DNA of 50,531 bases. Origin: Ruminococcus sp. (GTDB lineage: Bacteria; Bacillota; Clostridia; Oscillospirales; Ruminococcaceae). Numbering within the stretch: position 1 is the stretch's first letter; each line of letters starts with the position of its first letter. Of the stretch, positions 23,857-33,242 are shown piece after piece. The stretch spans positions 1-50,531 of the forward strand of contig JAGBJO010000011.1 in the NCBI GenBank assembly GCA_017934425.1, written 5' to 3'. A program made the translations under genes and the position numbers. The notes under the pieces were generated by a model that had not been told where the DNA came from, made no database searches, and saw nothing but the letters and a program-made list of their open reading frames with translations.

Positions 23857-25262
23857 GCCTTATCACCTCCGTAAAGTTTTCTGTTCTGGAATCCCTTGAA
23901 CTTGGACAGAGATGTTACCATAAGTCTTGAAGCGAATACGCCGAACACGAAGTTGCAGATAACGCCGGCGAGAAGTGTGAAGCCGAATGAGTAAACAACG
24001 CCCTCAGCAGTAGCGCCGAAGAAGGCGAATACAGTGCTGTTGAGTATCTTTGAGAAGAAGCTTGAGGGAACGCCGAATGCACCCATAAGGATAATTGCGA
24101 TAAGTACGTTTGTGATGTTACCGTCCAGGATAGCGGAGAACGCTCTCTTGTAGGCAACTCTGATAGCAGCGTCAAGGGACTTTCCTGAGCGGAGTTCCTC
24201 CTTGATACGCTCGCCTGTGATGATATTTGCGTCAACGCCCATACCTACTGACAGTATGATACCGGCGATACCGGGTATAGTTAGAGTTGAACCGGGCATG
24301 AATCCGAACCAGCCTGTTACTGCGGCGATAGAGCCTGCGATCTGACCGGTCAGGGCAAGTACTGCAACGAAGCCGGGAAGCCTGTAGAGTACGATCATAT
24401 ATATAGCGATGCATACGAATGCGATGCCTGCTGCAAGAAGGATAGCGTCCAGAGAGCCTTCACCCATAGTAGGTGAAATAGTCTTGAAGCTTTTTGTCTC
24501 CATTTTGAAGGGGAGCGCACCGGAGTTGATCTGGTCAGCCAGCTTCTTGGAAGATTCGCTGTCGAAGCTTCCTGTGATAACAGCATTGCCGTCAGTAATA
24601 GCGTTGTTTACTGTAGGAGCTGAGATCATAGTATCGTCCATCCAGATAGAGATAGGTGTGCTTGTGCCTGCAAGCTCGCTTGTAGCCTGGGAGAACTTCT
24701 CCCTGCCGCTTGCGTTCAGTGAAAGGGATACTACCCACTGAAGATCGCCGTAGTCATTGGGCTGCTGTCCATAGTTAGCCTCTGCGATATCTTCGCCGTT
24801 GAGAACTATCTCACCTGTAGGAGTGATATTTCCCTCCTCGTCGGTGTCGTAGTCGCTGCCCTTGCGGAAAGTAAGCTCAGCCATATCGCCGAGTTCCTTA
24901 ACTGCTGCGCCGGCATCGAAATCGCTCTCGCCTGCCTGCCAGGGGAATCTTACGATGATACGGTCGCTTTCGGGGTCGCTGTAGATCTCGTTGTCGTTGA
25001 TACCAAGTGACGTAAGTCTTGTCTTGATAGTTTCGGTGGCTGCGTCCAGCTGTGCTTCAGTAGCGTCAAAATCGCCTGCCGGGGCGAAGGTAACATCTAC
25101 ACCGCCCTTGATATCAATACCAAGGCGGATATCATCAACACCCTTTATAACTGAGGTCGCCTTATCTCCGTAGAAATAATCAAGACCCAGGGCAGATGAA
25201 GCCGTAAACAGCGCAATCAAGCAAACGACAATGAAGAACGTTGATTTGCTGATTTTTTTCAC
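23853..25262 (-). CDS. secD: Protein translocase subunit SecD
   Basis: A 469-residue protein with an N-terminal helix, a periplasm-side-type P1 domain (about 35-260) and five C-terminal helices. LGIDIKGGVDVTF near residue 48 is the conserved D1 motif, and GMGVDANIITGERIKEELR is the D4/D5 region. It works with SecF and SecYEG in late stages of secretion, which fits the many secreted proteins nearby. The start at 25262 is followed by a typical membrane-anchor N-terminus. The 260 bases upstream, up to the atp operon end, hold the atp terminator and no other gene. Confidence 0.92.
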   Translation of the reverse strand: MKKISKSTFFIVVCLIALFTASSALGLDYFYGDKATSVIKGVDDIRLGIDIKGGVDVTFAPAGDFDATEAQLDAATETIKTRLTSLGINDNEIYSDPESDRIIVRFPWQAGESDFDAGAAVKELGDMAELTFRKGSDYDTDEEGNITPTGEIVLNGEDIAEANYGQQPNDYGDLQWVVSLSLNASGREKFSQATSELAGTSTPISIWMDDTMISAPTVNNAITDGNAVITGSFDSESSKKLADQINSGALPFKMETKSFKTISPTMGEGSLDAILLAAGIAFVCIAIYMIVLYRLPGFVAVLALTGQIAGSIAAVTGWFGFMPGSTLTIPGIAGIILSVGMGVDANIITGERIKEELRSGKSLDAAIRVAYKRAFSAILDGNITNVLIAIILMGAFGVPSSFFSKILNSTVFAFFGATAEGVVYSFGFTLLAGVICNFVFGVFASRLMVTSLSKFKGFQNRKLYGGDKA

Positions 25263-25478
25263 GGTCTGTGCCTCCTGATTAAATTTTTACAGCAAACTGT
25301 GGCAAAACATTTAAATAAATAGCACAGACCTGCTGTATTGCCATACGACAATTATAATTATTGTACTATAAAATCCCGGAAATGTCAAGCAATGGGGCAA
25401 AGCTCCGCCTACATTTCAAGAATATGCACAATTTACACAATCTTTCATATAGCATCTTGCATAATTATACAAATACTC

Positions 25479-25512
25479 TATTGCGTCCCAAGCGGCGGCA
25501 AGGGACGCAATA
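25479..25512 (-). terminator. Probable terminator of the ATP synthase operon
   Basis: An 11-bp stem TATTGCGTCCC (25479-25489) with GGGACGCAATA (25502-25512) lies 10 bases after the atpC stop. The following minus-strand bases have only a weak T-run. Confidence 0.65.
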
Positions 25513-25522
25513 AAGGCGTTGT

Positions 25523-25933
25523 TTATTTGAAGTGCTTCTGGGAGACTTTAAGGCGGTTCATTGCACGGTTGAGTGCCGCCTGTGTCTGGTAGTACTCCAT
25601 GATGCTCTGCTTCTGGCGGAGCTGTTCCTCGGCACGCTGACGTGCTTCTTCTGCACGCTTTATGTCGATCTCCTCCGGAAGTTCGCAGGAATCAGCGAGT
25701 ATTACCGCCTTATCCGGGAGGACCTGGATAAAACCCTCGGATATAGCGGCGTAGTGCCACACTCCTCCGATCATATATTTCAGCTCTCCGGTGGGCAGAC
25801 AGGTAACAAGCGGCTCATGACCTGCCATGATACCTAAAAGTCCGTCGATAGCTGTTATAACCAGATGCTCCACCTGACCCTGGAAGAATATTCTGTCCGA
25901 GGCGATTATCTCAAGCTGAAAGGTCTTTTCCAT
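25523..25933 (-). CDS. atpC: ATP synthase epsilon subunit
   Basis: A 136-residue F1 epsilon subunit. It has the N-terminal beta-sandwich (FQLEIIASDRIFFQGQVEHLVI, about 5-26, GLLGIMAGHEPLVT about 33-46) and the C-terminal two-helix segment (about 90-130) that can inhibit ATP hydrolysis. It couples gamma rotation to the c-ring and is the last gene of the operon. It begins nine bases after atpD ends, with GGAGGAC within the atpD 3' end. Confidence 0.92.
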   Translation of the reverse strand: MEKTFQLEIIASDRIFFQGQVEHLVITAIDGLLGIMAGHEPLVTCLPTGELKYMIGGVWHYAAISEGFIQVLPDKAVILADSCELPEEIDIKRAEEARQRAEEQLRQKQSIMEYYQTQAALNRAMNRLKVSQKHFK

Positions 25934-25942
25934 AGCTTTGGT

Positions 25943-27352
<1,410 letters not shown>

Positions 27353-27369
27353 TCAGCCCATAAGCTGCA

Positions 27370-27933
27370 TTACTCAAAATCAAAAGTAGGATGGATCTTG
27401 GTTACGATCTCCTTGAAAAGCTGAGGGATATGAGCCTGAATAATGCCGCTGGGCAGGGGCGAGCGTCTGTAGATGCCGAAATGTATGGACTTGATGATAT
27501 TGTCTATCTCCTTGCTGTCGTAGGGAGGCAGTTCGAGGATAGGCGGCATAAGACACTGGAAGTCGTTGATGTCGATGTACATGGGGTTGAATGTTTCGTC
27601 GATGTCTATTTCAAGGACTACTGCATTTCCCTCGACAAGGTGATTCCAGAGTGACTCGATAACCTCCTTCTTAGAGCGGATAAGTGTCTTGAAAGCCTTA
27701 TAGTCAGGTATCTCGCAGGGGTTATTGTTCTCATCAGCGCCGGTGAAGCAGAATACCAGACCAGGGAATTCGCTGTTATGTATCTTATTGAAGTTATTGA
27801 GGACAGTATTATAAAGTACTGCCAGGTCAGGGTCACGTCTTACGTAGTCGCTCTCCTTAAATATAGGCTGATAAGAGCCGTTATTTGCAATAGCATTAAC
27901 TATGCCTGCATTCTGTACAGTCCATAATTTCAT
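27370..27933 (-). CDS. Protein of unknown function inside the atp operon (DUF3841-like)
   Basis: A 187-residue soluble protein between atpG and atpD in the same orientation, with gaps of 25 and 35 bases and its own good ribosome site (AAAGGAGCG). The start MKLWTVQ and overall size recall DUF3841 proteins, a family without known function; this assignment is tentative. It has no membrane helix and no signal peptide. It contains many aromatic and acidic residues (for example EIDIDETFNPMYIDIND) and a HNS-E-F motif around residue 55. It is not an ATP synthase subunit I know of. It may simply have been inserted, or may regulate or help assemble F1. Confidence 0.55.
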   Translation of the reverse strand: MKLWTVQNAGIVNAIANNGSYQPIFKESDYVRRDPDLAVLYNTVLNNFNKIHNSEFPGLVFCFTGADENNNPCEIPDYKAFKTLIRSKKEVIESLWNHLVEGNAVVLEIDIDETFNPMYIDINDFQCLMPPILELPPYDSKEIDNIIKSIHFGIYRRSPLPSGIIQAHIPQLFKEIVTKIHPTFDFE

Positions 27934-27958
27934 ATTTTCGCTCCTTTATGCTGGATTA

Positions 27959-28870
27959 TTATTCTTCGCCGAGACTGTTAGCGCCACCGACTACCTCAGT
28001 GATCTCCTGAGTTATAGCCGCCTGTCTTGCACGGTTATACAGCAGCGACAGTTCTCGTATCATGTCTTTTGCACTTGTGGTAGCAGCGTCCATAGCGGTC
28101 ATTCTTGACTGCTGTTCGCAGCAGAACGCCTCGACCATAGCGCCGTAGATTATTCCCTTTGCGTACTGGGGGATAAGGTAGTCCATAACCTTTTCCGGCG
28201 AGGGAACGAATGATGCTTTCGGCAGCTTCTTCATAGTACCGTCGGAGGCTTTGCCCAGGTGCTTTCTCTCGAATGGGAGAAGGCGGAGGCTTCTTGTCTC
28301 CTGCACAGCAGACGTTACCATATCGGTGTACAGAACGTACACCTCATCAAGTTCGTGGTTGCGGAACTTCTCGATGACCAGTTCTGCTATCTCCATAGCC
28401 CTGTACATTGTAGGGTTCTGGGTGGTATACAGGAACTCGCTGTCAACGGTGAAGTTCTTGTCGTTGCGCTTTTTGTGCTGGAAATGCATTCTGCCCACCT
28501 GTCCCATTACGAACAGGTAGCAGTTGTCGATATCTGGTACTTCGTCTATCTTCTGCTCAGCGAACTTGATGATATTGTGGTTATAGCTTCCGCAAAGACC
28601 CTTGTCAGCTGTTATAACGATATAACCTTTTTTACGTTTTTCCTCAGGTATACCTGATCTTCTGTCGAAGAAAAGCTGACGGGTATGGGGAGTATGCTCC
28701 AGAACGCTGTCGATAGTTTCCTGGAGCTTATAGAAGTAAGGCTCAGTGGCTTCAAGTGATTTCCTTGCCTTTTTCAGCTTTGAGGACGACATCAGGTACA
28801 TAGCGTTAGTTATCTTGAGTATCTGCTGGATACTTGCGATACGCTCCCTGATCTCTCGCATATTAGCCAT
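27959..28870 (-). CDS. atpG: ATP synthase gamma subunit
   Basis: A 303-residue central-stalk subunit. The N-terminal helix REIRERIASIQQILKITNAM and the C-terminal helix with ARQAAITQEITEVVGGANSL form the coiled coil that rotates in the F1 core. The middle part forms the Rossmann-like globular domain (GYIVITADKGLCGSYN at about 82-97). Length is slightly above the usual 285-290. It begins 14 bases after the fused atpHA stop. Confidence 0.93.
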   Translation of the reverse strand: MANMREIRERIASIQQILKITNAMYLMSSSKLKKARKSLEATEPYFYKLQETIDSVLEHTPHTRQLFFDRRSGIPEEKRKKGYIVITADKGLCGSYNHNIIKFAEQKIDEVPDIDNCYLFVMGQVGRMHFQHKKRNDKNFTVDSEFLYTTQNPTMYRAMEIAELVIEKFRNHELDEVYVLYTDMVTSAVQETRSLRLLPFERKHLGKASDGTMKKLPKASFVPSPEKVMDYLIPQYAKGIIYGAMVEAFCCEQQSRMTAMDAATTSAKDMIRELSLLYNRARQAAITQEITEVVGGANSLGEE

Positions 28871-28884
28871 AGTCTTGCGCCTCC

Positions 28885-30903
28885 TTATTCCTCAAAGGCA
28901 GTAACGATACGCTCAATGCGCTCGCCCAGATCCTCGGTAAGCACCTTCTTCTCCTCGATCTCCTCGATGATGTCCTGACCATAGCTGCGGATATAGCTCA
29001 TAAGTTCAGAGGTATAGTCCTTCAGTTCTTTCAGGGGGATAAGGTCGAAAAGACCGTGCTGAGCCGCATACAGCAGTATTACCTGCTCATAGTGGGGCAG
29101 AGGGTGGTAAAGGGGCTGTTTCAGGAGTTCTGTCAGCATATGACCGTGGTTTAAGAGGTCAGTGGTAGTCTGGTCAAGTTCAGAGGAGAACTGTGTGAAT
29201 ATCTCCATTTCCTTGAACTGTGCCAGGTCGATACGCAGATTGCCGGCAGCCTTCTTCATAGCCTTAGTCTGTGCTGCACCGCCTACACGGGATACTGACA
29301 GACCGTAGTTTACCGCAGGACGCTGACCGGAGTTGAAAAGCTCGCTCTCCAGGAATATCTGTCCGTCGGTGATAGAGATAACGTTAGTAGGTATATAAGC
29401 GGAGATATCGCCAGCCAGAGTCTCGATAATAGGCAGGGCAGTAAGTGAACCACCGCCATGTTCGTCGTCAAGACGGCTGGAACGCTCCAGAAGTCTCGAA
29501 TGGAGATAGAAAACGTCGCCGGGGTATGCCTCACGTCCGGGCGGACGGTGCAGCAGCAGGGACATTGCACGGTAAGCAACAGCGTGCTTGGAGAGGTCAT
29601 CGTATACGATGAGAACGTCCTTGCCCTTTGACATGAAGTATTCAGCCATAGCCGTACCTGAATAGGGGGCAATGTACTGGAAAGGTGCAGGGTCGCTGGC
29701 GCTTGCGCATACAACTACGGAGTAATCCATAGCGCCGTACTTTTTCAGGGTATTAACTACCTGTGCAACGGTAGAATTCTTCTGACCGATAGCAACGTAG
29801 ATACAGATAACGTCCTGACCCTTCTGGTTTATGATAGTATCAACAGCGATAGAGGTCTTACCGGTCTGGCGGTCGCCGATGATAAGCTCACGCTGTCCAC
29901 GTCCGATAGGGAACATAGCGTCGATAGCCAGTATACCTGTCTGGAGCGGCACGTTTACCGACTTACGCTCGATAACGCCAGGGGCTTCACGCTCGATAGG
30001 GAAGTAATCGTCAGCACGGATAGCGCCCTGACCGTCGATAGGGCTTCCCAGGGCATCAACAACACGTCCCAGCAGCTCGTCACTTACGCCCACGCCGGCA
30101 CGCTTGCCAGTGCGGACAACTGTAGAGCCTTCTGTAAGACCGTGGTCATCGCCCAGGAGAACAACGCCTATAGACTTCTCCTCCAGGTTCTGAACGATAC
30201 CTCTTACGCCTGTCTCGAATTCAACAAGTTCGCCGTACATAACTGAGTTCATGCCGTGAACACGGGCGATACCGTCACCGATACGGGTAATGAAGCCTGT
30301 CTCAGTCTCGCCGGACTTTACGGTAAAGTCTTTTACTTCGGTTTTGAGTACAGATATGATATCGCCGGAATCAACGTCCTCGCTGTCGGTTATCTCAGTC
30401 GCTTTACTCTGGAGAGTTTCACGCATAGCACGCAGACTTGTGCGGTAGCTGCGGTCATACTCCACATCGCCGGCATTGAGGATAAATCCGCCGATAAGGT
30501 CGGGATCCTGGCGGTACTCGATATCAACGTCCTCCTTGACGAAGCGCTCCATGATGAACTTTTTCAGGTCAGCCTGCTGCACTTCTGTAAGGGGAGTAAC
30601 GTAGCGTACTACTGCCTTGATGCTTCCCTGCTTCTCGATGAGGATATCGATATAGTCCTCCAGTATTTCAGGGATATGGTCAACAGCCTTTTCCTTTACT
30701 GCGCTGTGGAAGAATTTTCCCATGCTCAGGGGAAAGAGCTTATTTATTACTGCTTCCTTCTCGTCGCTTGTTACCAGAGGGTTAGCGAGAGTCTCTGCCA
30801 CGTCCGGGCAAGTCTCCAGAACGCCCTTGGCAAGGTCGATATCCTCTCTGGGGATATCCTTGCGGACAAGCAGATCGAGCAGTTCCTTGTCAGTATCTCT
30901 CAT
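28885..30903 (-). CDS. atpHA: Fused ATP synthase delta-alpha subunit
   Basis: A single 672-residue frame. Residues 1-167 match the delta subunit (OSCP): the N-terminal helical bundle and the typical C-terminal segment [13 protein letters not shown]. Residues about 178-672 match the whole alpha subunit, with [13 protein letters not shown]-loop GDRQTGKTS and the terminal ALSTDDL-type helices region. The roughly 10-residue linker (168-178) is acidic. There is no in-frame ATG, GTG or TTG between Met160, which lies inside delta, and the alpha domain, and no ribosome site there, so separate alpha synthesis is not evident. Each F1 normally has three alpha and one delta, so a fusion poses a stoichiometry problem. 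It overlaps atpF by four bases. Confidence 0.88.
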   Translation of the reverse strand: MRDTDKELLDLLVRKDIPREDIDLAKGVLETCPDVAETLANPLVTSDEKEAVINKLFPLSMGKFFHSAVKEKAVDHIPEILEDYIDILIEKQGSIKAVVRYVTPLTEVQQADLKKFIMERFVKEDVDIEYRQDPDLIGGFILNAGDVEYDRSYRTSLRAMRETLQSKATEITDSEDVDSGDIISVLKTEVKDFTVKSGETETGFITRIGDGIARVHGMNSVMYGELVEFETGVRGIVQNLEEKSIGVVLLGDDHGLTEGSTVVRTGKRAGVGVSDELLGRVVDALGSPIDGQGAIRADDYFPIEREAPGVIERKSVNVPLQTGILAIDAMFPIGRGQRELIIGDRQTGKTSIAVDTIINQKGQDVICIYVAIGQKNSTVAQVVNTLKKYGAMDYSVVVCASASDPAPFQYIAPYSGTAMAEYFMSKGKDVLIVYDDLSKHAVAYRAMSLLLHRPPGREAYPGDVFYLHSRLLERSSRLDDEHGGGSLTALPIIETLAGDISAYIPTNVISITDGQIFLESELFNSGQRPAVNYGLSVSRVGGAAQTKAMKKAAGNLRIDLAQFKEMEIFTQFSSELDQTTTDLLNHGHMLTELLKQPLYHPLPHYEQVILLYAAQHGLFDLIPLKELKDYTSELMSYIRSYGQDIIEEIEEKKVLTEDLGERIERIVTAFEE

Positions 30904-31415
30904 TTACTGCTGCCCTCCTCCTCGGAAAGGAACTCGTCAACAAGCTTGCGGTTCTTTTCGTCGTCAAGGTTAGCGCCGACAATCTTGGAAGCGGCTTCGA
31001 TCGCAAGGTCAGCTATCTGGCTCTGAGCCTGCTGGATAACTCTCTTGCGTTCATTTTCGATAGTTTTACCGGCAGCCGCAACTATCTCGTCAGCCTCCTC
31101 CTGAGACTTCTTGATAAGAGCTGCCTTTTCAGCCTCGGCATCTTCGTGGGCTTTGGCGATTATCCTGCCAGCCTCGTCCTTGGCTTCGCTGATGGAATCC
31201 TCATACTGCTGCTTTAAAGCCTCAGCGTCCTCCTTAGCCTTCTTTGCAGAGTCGATATCCTCCTGGACGGAGCGAGTCCTGTCCTCCATGAGTTTATTTA
31301 TCGGCTTGAAAAGGAATATCCTAAGAAGTATGTAGAGAATGATAAGGTTGACAGCAGTCCAGATGAAGTTCCATATATTAATGTCAAGCATTGTGCCTTT
31401 CAGTGCTTCTCCCAT
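30900..31415 (-). CDS. atpF: ATP synthase b subunit
   Basis: A 171-residue peripheral-stalk subunit with one N-terminal membrane helix (about 13-32, [20 protein letters not shown]) followed by a long charged coiled coil that reaches delta at the top of F1. A single b gene is present, so a homodimer is expected. Its stop overlaps the start of the delta-alpha fusion by four bases. In this operon b and delta are separate, unlike the b-delta fusion known in mycobacteria. Confidence 0.92.
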   Translation of the reverse strand: MGEALKGTMLDINIWNFIWTAVNLIILYILLRIFLFKPINKLMEDRTRSVQEDIDSAKKAKEDAEALKQQYEDSISEAKDEAGRIIAKAHEDAEAEKAALIKKSQEEADEIVAAAGKTIENERKRVIQQAQSQIADLAIEAASKIVGANLDDEKNRKLVDEFLSEEEGSSK

Positions 31416-31452
31416 GTCAAATCGTCCTTTCTTTCAAAACTGTAGCCGCTGA

Positions 31453-31674
31453 TTATTTCAGCAGGAAGATTATAAGGATAGCAATAACGAAACCATAGAT
31501 AGCTGTAGCTTCTGCCAGAGCGCATCCCAGAAGGAGCGCCTTGTTGATATCGCCCTTAGCCTCAGGCTGACGAGCGATAGCGTCTGCTGCCTTAGATGTA
31601 GCGATACCGATACCGATACCAGCGCCAGCGCCTGTAAGAACTGCCAGACCTGCGCCCAGTGCTATTGAACCCAT
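31453..31674 (-). CDS. atpE: ATP synthase c subunit, second copy
   Basis: A 73-residue, two-helix c-ring protein with the ion-binding Glu in ALAEATAIYG (Glu54) and the polar loop ARQPEAKGD. At the positions where Na+-type rings have Gln in helix 1 and Ser after Glu, this protein has Ile and Ala, so H+ coupling is predicted. The protein is identical to the copy at 31732-31953. Their DNA differs at about 18 sites, all synonymous and mostly in the last third. It follows its twin after 57 bases. Confidence 0.93.
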   Translation of the reverse strand: MGSIALGAGLAVLTGAGAGIGIGIATSKAADAIARQPEAKGDINKALLLGCALAEATAIYGFVIAILIIFLLK

Positions 31675-31702
31675 AAAAATATACCTCCCGTTCAGGAATA
31701 CA

Positions 31703-31724
31703 CAGACTCTAAATAGTCTGTGAG
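31703..31724 (-). promoter_or_regulatory. Hairpin between the two atpE copies
   Basis: CACAGACT and AGTCTGTG form an 8-bp stem with a 6-base loop in the 57-base spacer. There is no T-run. It may protect or set a processing point in the mRNA, where c subunits must be made in excess. Confidence 0.5.
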
Positions 31725-31731
31725 TGATGAA

Positions 31732-31953
31732 TTACTTGAGTAAGAATATGATAAGTATAGCTATTACGAAGCCGTAGATAGCTGTAGCCTCAGCCAGGGC
31801 GCATCCCAGGAGGAGTGCCTTGTTGATATCGCCCTTAGCCTCAGGCTGACGAGCGATAGCATCTGCTGCTTTAGATGTAGCGATACCGATACCGATACCA
31901 GCGCCAGCGCCTGTAAGAACTGCCAGACCTGCGCCCAGTGCTATTGAACCCAT
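31732..31953 (-). CDS. atpE: ATP synthase c subunit, first copy
   Basis: 73 residues, identical in protein sequence to the next gene. The first two thirds of the two genes are almost identical in DNA, while the last third has many silent differences. That pattern suggests an old duplication with partial gene conversion. Two copies would raise the dose of a subunit needed at 9-15 per complex. The ribosome site GGAGGTATA lies upstream. It begins 30 bases after atpB. Confidence 0.93.
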   Translation of the reverse strand: MGSIALGAGLAVLTGAGAGIGIGIATSKAADAIARQPEAKGDINKALLLGCALAEATAIYGFVIAILIIFLLK

Positions 31954-31983
31954 GAAATATACCTCCGTAAGTTAGTTGTGTGG

Positions 31984-32673
31984 TTATTCTTCCTCGCCCA
32001 TAGCCTCTGACATGAACAGAGATGTGAGGAATACGAATACATATGCCTGAATACAGCCGTCGAAGATATCAAAATAGAAGCTGAGCACCAGTGGGATACC
32101 CACGGGGATAACCATTTTGATAAGCTCCATTACAACGAATGCGCCAAGGACATTACCGAAAAGTCGCATACAAAGTGACAGAGGCTTGATAACAAGCTCC
32201 AGTATGTTCATCGGCAGCATCAGCGGCATAGGTTCTATGAAGCTGCGAAGCCAGCCCTTAGGCGATCTTTCTCTGATACCGCTGTACTGTATAAGGAGTA
32301 TAGCGAATATAGCTAAAGTAGCGGTAACGCCCATATCCTTCGTAGGCGGTCTTAATCCTACCAGACCGATTATATTCGATACGCCGATATATATAAGCAG
32401 AGTCTCAAGGAACGGCAGATAGCGCTTACCCTTCGGACCGAGTATCTCCAGGAAAAAGTTATTCATCCAGTTGATAGCTATTTCAAGCAGACATTGCGAA
32501 CCGGTAGGCACTTTTTTCAGCTTTCTTACCAGAAGTATGGAAGCTAATACAAGCACAGCCATTATTACCCATGTGATAACGCAGGACTCCGGTACGGGGA
32601 TACCGTTTCCTATTGGAATAGTAAACGCCACCCTACATTCGAGTTCTTCCTGTAGTTTCTCTCCGATATCCAT
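31984..32673 (-). CDS. atpB: ATP synthase a subunit
   Basis: A 229-residue membrane subunit with five or six helices, first gene of the operon. The essential Arg lies in KPLSLCMRLFGNVLGAF (about residues 163-179), which faces the c-ring Glu and provides the proton half-channels with the helix at the C-terminus. Length is typical of Clostridia. There is no atpI or uncharacterised gene between the promoter and atpB. The leader contains two hairpins, one terminator-like. Confidence 0.92.
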   Translation of the reverse strand: MDIGEKLQEELECRVAFTIPIGNGIPVPESCVITWVIMAVLVLASILLVRKLKKVPTGSQCLLEIAINWMNNFFLEILGPKGKRYLPFLETLLIYIGVSNIIGLVGLRPPTKDMGVTATLAIFAILLIQYSGIRERSPKGWLRSFIEPMPLMLPMNILELVIKPLSLCMRLFGNVLGAFVVMELIKMVIPVGIPLVLSFYFDIFDGCIQAYVFVFLTSLFMSEAMGEEE

Positions 32674-32705
32674 TCAAACACCCTCTTTCTATTTAGGAAT
32701 AGTAG

Positions 32706-32747
32706 CAAAAAGAAAAACGGAGACTGCACAATGGCGCTGATCTCCGT
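32706..32747 (-). terminator. Terminator-like hairpin in the atp leader
   Basis: On the minus strand ACGGAGA (32747-32741) pairs with TCTCCGT (32723-32717), an inner GCGC/GTGC adds pairs, and TTTTTCTTTTTG follows. It lies downstream of the promoter at 32828-32800 and 33 bases before atpB, so it would attenuate the operon. It could also stop readthrough from the polysaccharide operon. Confidence 0.65.
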
Positions 32748-32766
32748 TGATTCAGTCAAGCTGCAA

Positions 32767-32791
32767 TGACGCTTCAAAGACCCAAGCGTCA
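32767..32791 (-). promoter_or_regulatory. 5' hairpin of the atp mRNA
   Basis: TGACGCTT (32791-32784 read on the minus strand) pairs with AAGCGTCA (32774-32767), eight perfect pairs starting within a few bases of the predicted transcription start. It may stabilise the mRNA or take part in control together with the downstream terminator-like hairpin. Confidence 0.55.
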
Positions 32792-32799
32792 ATACATAT

Positions 32800-32828
32800 A
32801 TAATATAACAAAACTCCGATAAAGTCAA
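32800..32828 (-). promoter_or_regulatory. Sigma-A promoter of the ATP synthase operon
   Basis: On the minus strand TTGACT (32828-32823), 17 bases, TATTAT (32805-32800). The start is expected near 32793. Confidence 0.7.
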
Positions 32829-32885
32829 GTATTTTGCGGAAAATTTTTCATTTTATACAACTTTACCAAATTCCATGAATGGCAC

Positions 32886-33218
32886 TCAGTCTGTATCGCC
32901 CTGAGCCAGGCGCATAGCCCGGTCAAGCCGCTCTATTGCGCCGGAATTGAGTTTTTCGGTAAGGCGTATGCGGTCGAGTTCCTTTTTGAAGCCGGAAAGC
33001 TCGACGGCGATCTTTTTCAGTATCTCATCATCACGCTCAGCCTTGTCCTCCAGAGCGCACACACGTCTTATCAGGTCGTTGATATTGGCGGCAAGCACCT
33101 CGTTGGCTGCGTTCTGAAGCTCGCCCATTTCGGTAAGCTTTGCCGAAACCGTCAGCACACCGATCTTCTCGTGTCCGTCAAAGGTTTTCATCTTGTCCCT
33201 TGTCAGTCTCATGTCCAT
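32886..33218 (-). CDS. Small coiled-coil protein of unknown function
   Basis: A 110-residue, highly charged, helical protein without membrane segment or signal peptide. Residues about 30-100 have heptad-like hydrophobic spacing typical of a coiled coil. It is the last gene of the minus-strand polysaccharide operon, 24 bases after rmd, with a clear AAGGAGGC ribosome site, so it is very probably expressed. I do not recognise a family. It may be an assembly or length-control factor or may have no link to the glycan. Confidence 0.6.
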   Translation of the reverse strand: MDMRLTRDKMKTFDGHEKIGVLTVSAKLTEMGELQNAANEVLAANINDLIRRVCALEDKAERDDEILKKIAVELSGFKKELDRIRLTEKLNSGAIERLDRAMRLAQGDTD

Positions 33219-33242
33219 ACTTACAGCCTCCTTGTAAGTTTC

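Noticed and set aside
28885-30903. Two separate genes atpH and atpA
   Set aside because: The frame is unbroken and there is no start codon or ribosome site at the junction; kept as one gene with the caveat of sequencing error.
30256-31026. 256-residue plus-strand frame opposite the ATP synthase genes
   Set aside because: Shadow of the delta-alpha fusion and b subunit, which are conserved on the other strand.
31453-31953. Na+-coupled c-ring
   Set aside because: The Gln in helix 1 and the Ser after the ion-binding Glu that coordinate Na+ are replaced by Ile and Ala.
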